Assembly: GCA_016786585.1 (NCBI GenBank) | Contig: JAEUUI010000006.1 | Location: 186,001 to 250,000 of the forward strand | Length of the DNA stretch: 64,000 nt | Source of the DNA: Cyclobacteriaceae bacterium | GTDB taxonomy: Bacteria > Bacteroidota > Bacteroidia > Cytophagales > Cyclobacteriaceae | Direction of reading: 5' to 3' | Part shown: positions 62,163-64,000 of the stretch, piece after piece | Position numbering within the stretch: position 1 is the stretch's first letter | Layout of the letters: every line of letters begins with the position of its first letter | The notes under the pieces: generated by a model | Databases searched by the model: none | What the model was told of the DNA's origin: nothing | What the model saw: the letters and a program-made list of their open reading frames with translations, nothing else | Position numbers and translations under genes: made by a program

Positions 62163-63473
62163 ATGAAAATAGCGGTAATCGGTACGGGATACGTAGGATT
62201 GGTGTCGGGCACCTGTTATGCAGAAACGGGTAACACGGTTACTTGTGTCGACATTGACGAGCGAAAGGTAAAACGCCTTCAACAAGGTGAAATCCCGATT
62301 TTCGAACGCGGCCTTGAGGAGATTTTTGAAAGAAACGTGAAGCAGGAACGCCTGTTTTTTACAACCAGCCTGGCGGAAGGAATTAAAGATGCGAAGATCA
62401 TCATGCTCGCGTTGCCAACGCCTCCGGGTGGAGATGGCGCGGCCGACTTAAAATACGTTTTAGGGGTAGCTGAACAAATCGGGCCGCTACTGACTGACTA
62501 CACCGTAATCGTTAATAAAAGCACCGTGCCAGTCGGAACAGCAGAGCTTGTTCGCGAGAAAGTTTTAAAAGGAGCAAAGGTTGAGTTTGATGTTGTTTCA
62601 AACCCCGAGTTCTTACGCGAAGGATTAGCGGTTGAAGATTTCATGAAACCCGAACGCGTTATCATCGGTACACAATCGCAGCGGGCTGCAAAGATCATGG
62701 AAAATCTCTACGCCCCGTTTACACGCCAGGGTAATCCATTGATCTTTATGGACGAGCGCTCTTCGGAACTTACCAAGTATGCAGCGAATGCGTTCCTTGC
62801 CACGAAGATTACCTTCATGAATGAGATTGCAAACCTGTGTGAAAAGCTTGGCGCGGATGTCGACCTGATCCGTAAGGGAATGGGAACCGACAGCAGGATT
62901 GGTAAACGTTTTTTGTTTGCCGGTATCGGGTTTGGCGGAAGTTGTTTTCCGAAAGATGTACAGGCGCTGGTAAAGTCATCGCAGGATGTGCAATACAATT
63001 TTGAAATTTTGAATGCCGTGATGTCGGTAAACGGAAAGCAAAAGACGAAGCTTATCGGCAGCATGAAAAAATACTTCGGTTCGCTGAAAGGAAAGACCAT
63101 TGCCATATGGGGACTTGCTTTTAAACCGGAAACAGATGATATCCGCGAGGCTTCATCGCTTTACAATATCCAGGAGCTCTTAAACGAAGGGGCAAATGTT
63201 CAGGTGCACGACCCTGAAGCATCTGAAAACGTAAAAGCAATTTACGGGGATCGCATTCAATACTTCGATAATCAATACGATGTTATGAGCGGGGCAGATG
63301 GCTTACTCATCGCGACAGAATGGTCTGTTTACAGAAGTCCGGACTTCGACAAGATGAAAAAACTGATGAAAAACCCCGTGATTTTCGATGGCCGGAATCT
63401 CTATGGGCTCGAGAATATTGCTGAACTTGGGTTCACTTATTTTAGTATTGGCCGAAAAATGATTAAAAAGTAA
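62163..63473 (+). CDS. ugd: UDP-glucose 6-dehydrogenase
   Basis: A 436-residue nucleotide-sugar dehydrogenase. The NAD fold starts MKIAVIGTGYVGLVSGTCYA; SNPEFLREGLAVEDFMKPER, the catalytic Cys in GFGGSCFPKD (about 262) and the C-terminal KTIAIWGLAFKPETDDIRE follow. It makes UDP-glucuronate for surface polysaccharides. A one-mismatch -7 box (TACTTTTA, 62135-62142) precedes it. rfbB starts 2 nt after its stop. Confidence 0.93.
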   Translation: MKIAVIGTGYVGLVSGTCYAETGNTVTCVDIDERKVKRLQQGEIPIFERGLEEIFERNVKQERLFFTTSLAEGIKDAKIIMLALPTPPGGDGAADLKYVLGVAEQIGPLLTDYTVIVNKSTVPVGTAELVREKVLKGAKVEFDVVSNPEFLREGLAVEDFMKPERVIIGTQSQRAAKIMENLYAPFTRQGNPLIFMDERSSELTKYAANAFLATKITFMNEIANLCEKLGADVDLIRKGMGTDSRIGKRFLFAGIGFGGSCFPKDVQALVKSSQDVQYNFEILNAVMSVNGKQKTKLIGSMKKYFGSLKGKTIAIWGLAFKPETDDIREASSLYNIQELLNEGANVQVHDPEASENVKAIYGDRIQYFDNQYDVMSGADGLLIATEWSVYRSPDFDKMKKLMKNPVIFDGRNLYGLENIAELGFTYFSIGRKMIKK

Positions 63474-63475
63474 GC

Positions 63476-64000
63476 ATGGGGAAAAATATCTTAATTACCG
63501 GGGGTGCCGGGTTTATCGGCTCGCAAGTGGTTCGGCTTTTTGTGACCAAATATCCGGAATACACCATTGTTAACTACGATAAACTCACGTACGCGGGCAA
63601 CCTGGAGAATCTTCGCGATGTTGAGAAAAAGCCAAACTATCATTTTGTAAAAGGCGACATTCTGGATGTTGAACTCGCGCTGAACACGATAAAAAAATAT
63701 AACATCGATGGCATTATTCACCTGGCTGCTGAATCGCATGTCGACCGTTCAATTCATAACCCCGATGAGTTTGCCGTAACCAACATTATCGGAACCATCC
63801 GTTTGTTAAAAGCAGCTCAAACTGCGTGGACCGACAACTATGCCGGCAAGATGTTCTATCACATCTCAACCGATGAAGTGTATGGTTCAATTGCAACCGG
63901 ATATTTTACAGAAACAACTTCGCTTGATCCGCGTTCGCCCTACTCGGCTTCTAAAGCAAGCAGCGATCATTTTGTGCTGGCGTTCAACAACACGTACGGA
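63476..64000 (+). CDS. rfbB: dTDP-glucose 4,6-dehydratase (N-terminal part, cut by window end)
   Basis: The frame runs from ATG 63476 to the window end, 175 codons with no stop. It has the Rossmann motif ITGGAGFIGSQVVRLF, YDKLTYAGNLENLRD, the family HLAAESHVDRSI and STDEVYGS, and the active-site Tyr in SPYSASKASSDH. RfbB forms dTDP-4-keto-6-deoxyglucose for rhamnose-type sugars. With ugd it begins a polysaccharide precursor cluster that continues beyond the window. Confidence 0.93.
   Translation, partial: MGKNILITGGAGFIGSQVVRLFVTKYPEYTIVNYDKLTYAGNLENLRDVEKKPNYHFVKGDILDVELALNTIKKYNIDGIIHLAAESHVDRSIHNPDEFAVTNIIGTIRLLKAAQTAWTDNYAGKMFYHISTDEVYGSIATGYFTETTSLDPRSPYSASKASSDHFVLAFNNTYG

Noticed and set aside
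1-64000. CRISPR arrays, tRNA or rRNA genes, insertion sequences
   Set aside because: No regularly spaced repeats, no tRNA-like cloverleaf in the short intergenic gaps, and no transposase frames or terminal inverted repeats were found by reading.

Overview
The window reads as chromosomal, mostly housekeeping DNA from a member of the Bacteroidota, most likely of the Cytophagia type. The grounds are: a C-terminal type IX secretion (T9SS) sorting domain; the order nadK, two DUF6089 barrels, uppS, bamA and two ompH/skp genes; pdxJ opposite yqeY; Bacteroidota-only families (DUF6089, DUF6427, DUF4783, LETM1-related proteins); many exact TAnnTTTG -7 promoter boxes; and an almost complete lack of Shine-Dalgarno sequences. 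No rRNA, tRNA, CRISPR array, insertion sequence or prophage was seen. Genes are tightly packed, and no gene-free stretch exceeds 300 bases; the longest are roughly 100-180 bp and hold promoters or terminators.

Layout. 1-9873 is metal-flavoured: a possible small ORF, a palindromic operator and promoter driving feoAB (ferrous iron uptake), a TerB-fold protein, a HEAT/cyclophilin lipoprotein, a VOC protein, purK-purE, a TerB-LETM1-like protein, then on the minus strand terC with a structured leader and a Fur-family regulator. 9463-13794 (minus) is an apparent operon gpmI, lipoprotein, ABC exporter, fur-type gene. 13926-20740 (plus) holds DUF4783, nadC, YcxB-like, recX, YHS, DinB-like, an ATP-grasp/LysE-exporter pair and a sulfotransferase-like/class IV aminotransferase pair. 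20737-31542 (minus) is envelope biogenesis and cofactor metabolism: an LD-carboxypeptidase, the bam/skp block with uppS and DUF6089 proteins, nadK, CBS protein, hydrolase, cvpA and yqeY.

31554-36889 (plus) has pdxJ, two TPM-domain proteins, a small membrane protein, glyA, tatC and rpiB. 36879-43836 has a DUF6427 membrane protein, rbfA with a LolC/E-like permease, an SNF2 helicase and a lipid A-type acyltransferase. 43935-49319 has two tandem DUF3857/transglutaminase-fold proteins and radA. 49316-52883 (minus) is the most accessory-looking part: a Cys-rich lipoprotein, a beta-barrel, a T9SS cargo protein and a PLP deaminase. 52954-64000 has a PA0069-type radical SAM protein, lysA, a YbfF-like esterase with an RsmI-like methyltransferase, metK, a DUF4097 protein, raiA, xerC, rpsU, an acyl-CoA dehydrogenase, and the start of a sugar-nucleotide cluster (ugd, rfbB cut by the window end).

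The most unusual signals are the compact structured leader filling the terC 5' UTR, the 17-bp palindrome over the feoAB promoter, the small ORF laid over an intrinsic terminator, several -7 boxes abutting start codons (predicted leaderless mRNAs), and two tightly coupled enzyme pairs of unknown substrate. I found no clear new defence or mobile system. Coordinates of promoters and stems were read by eye; no search or folding was run.
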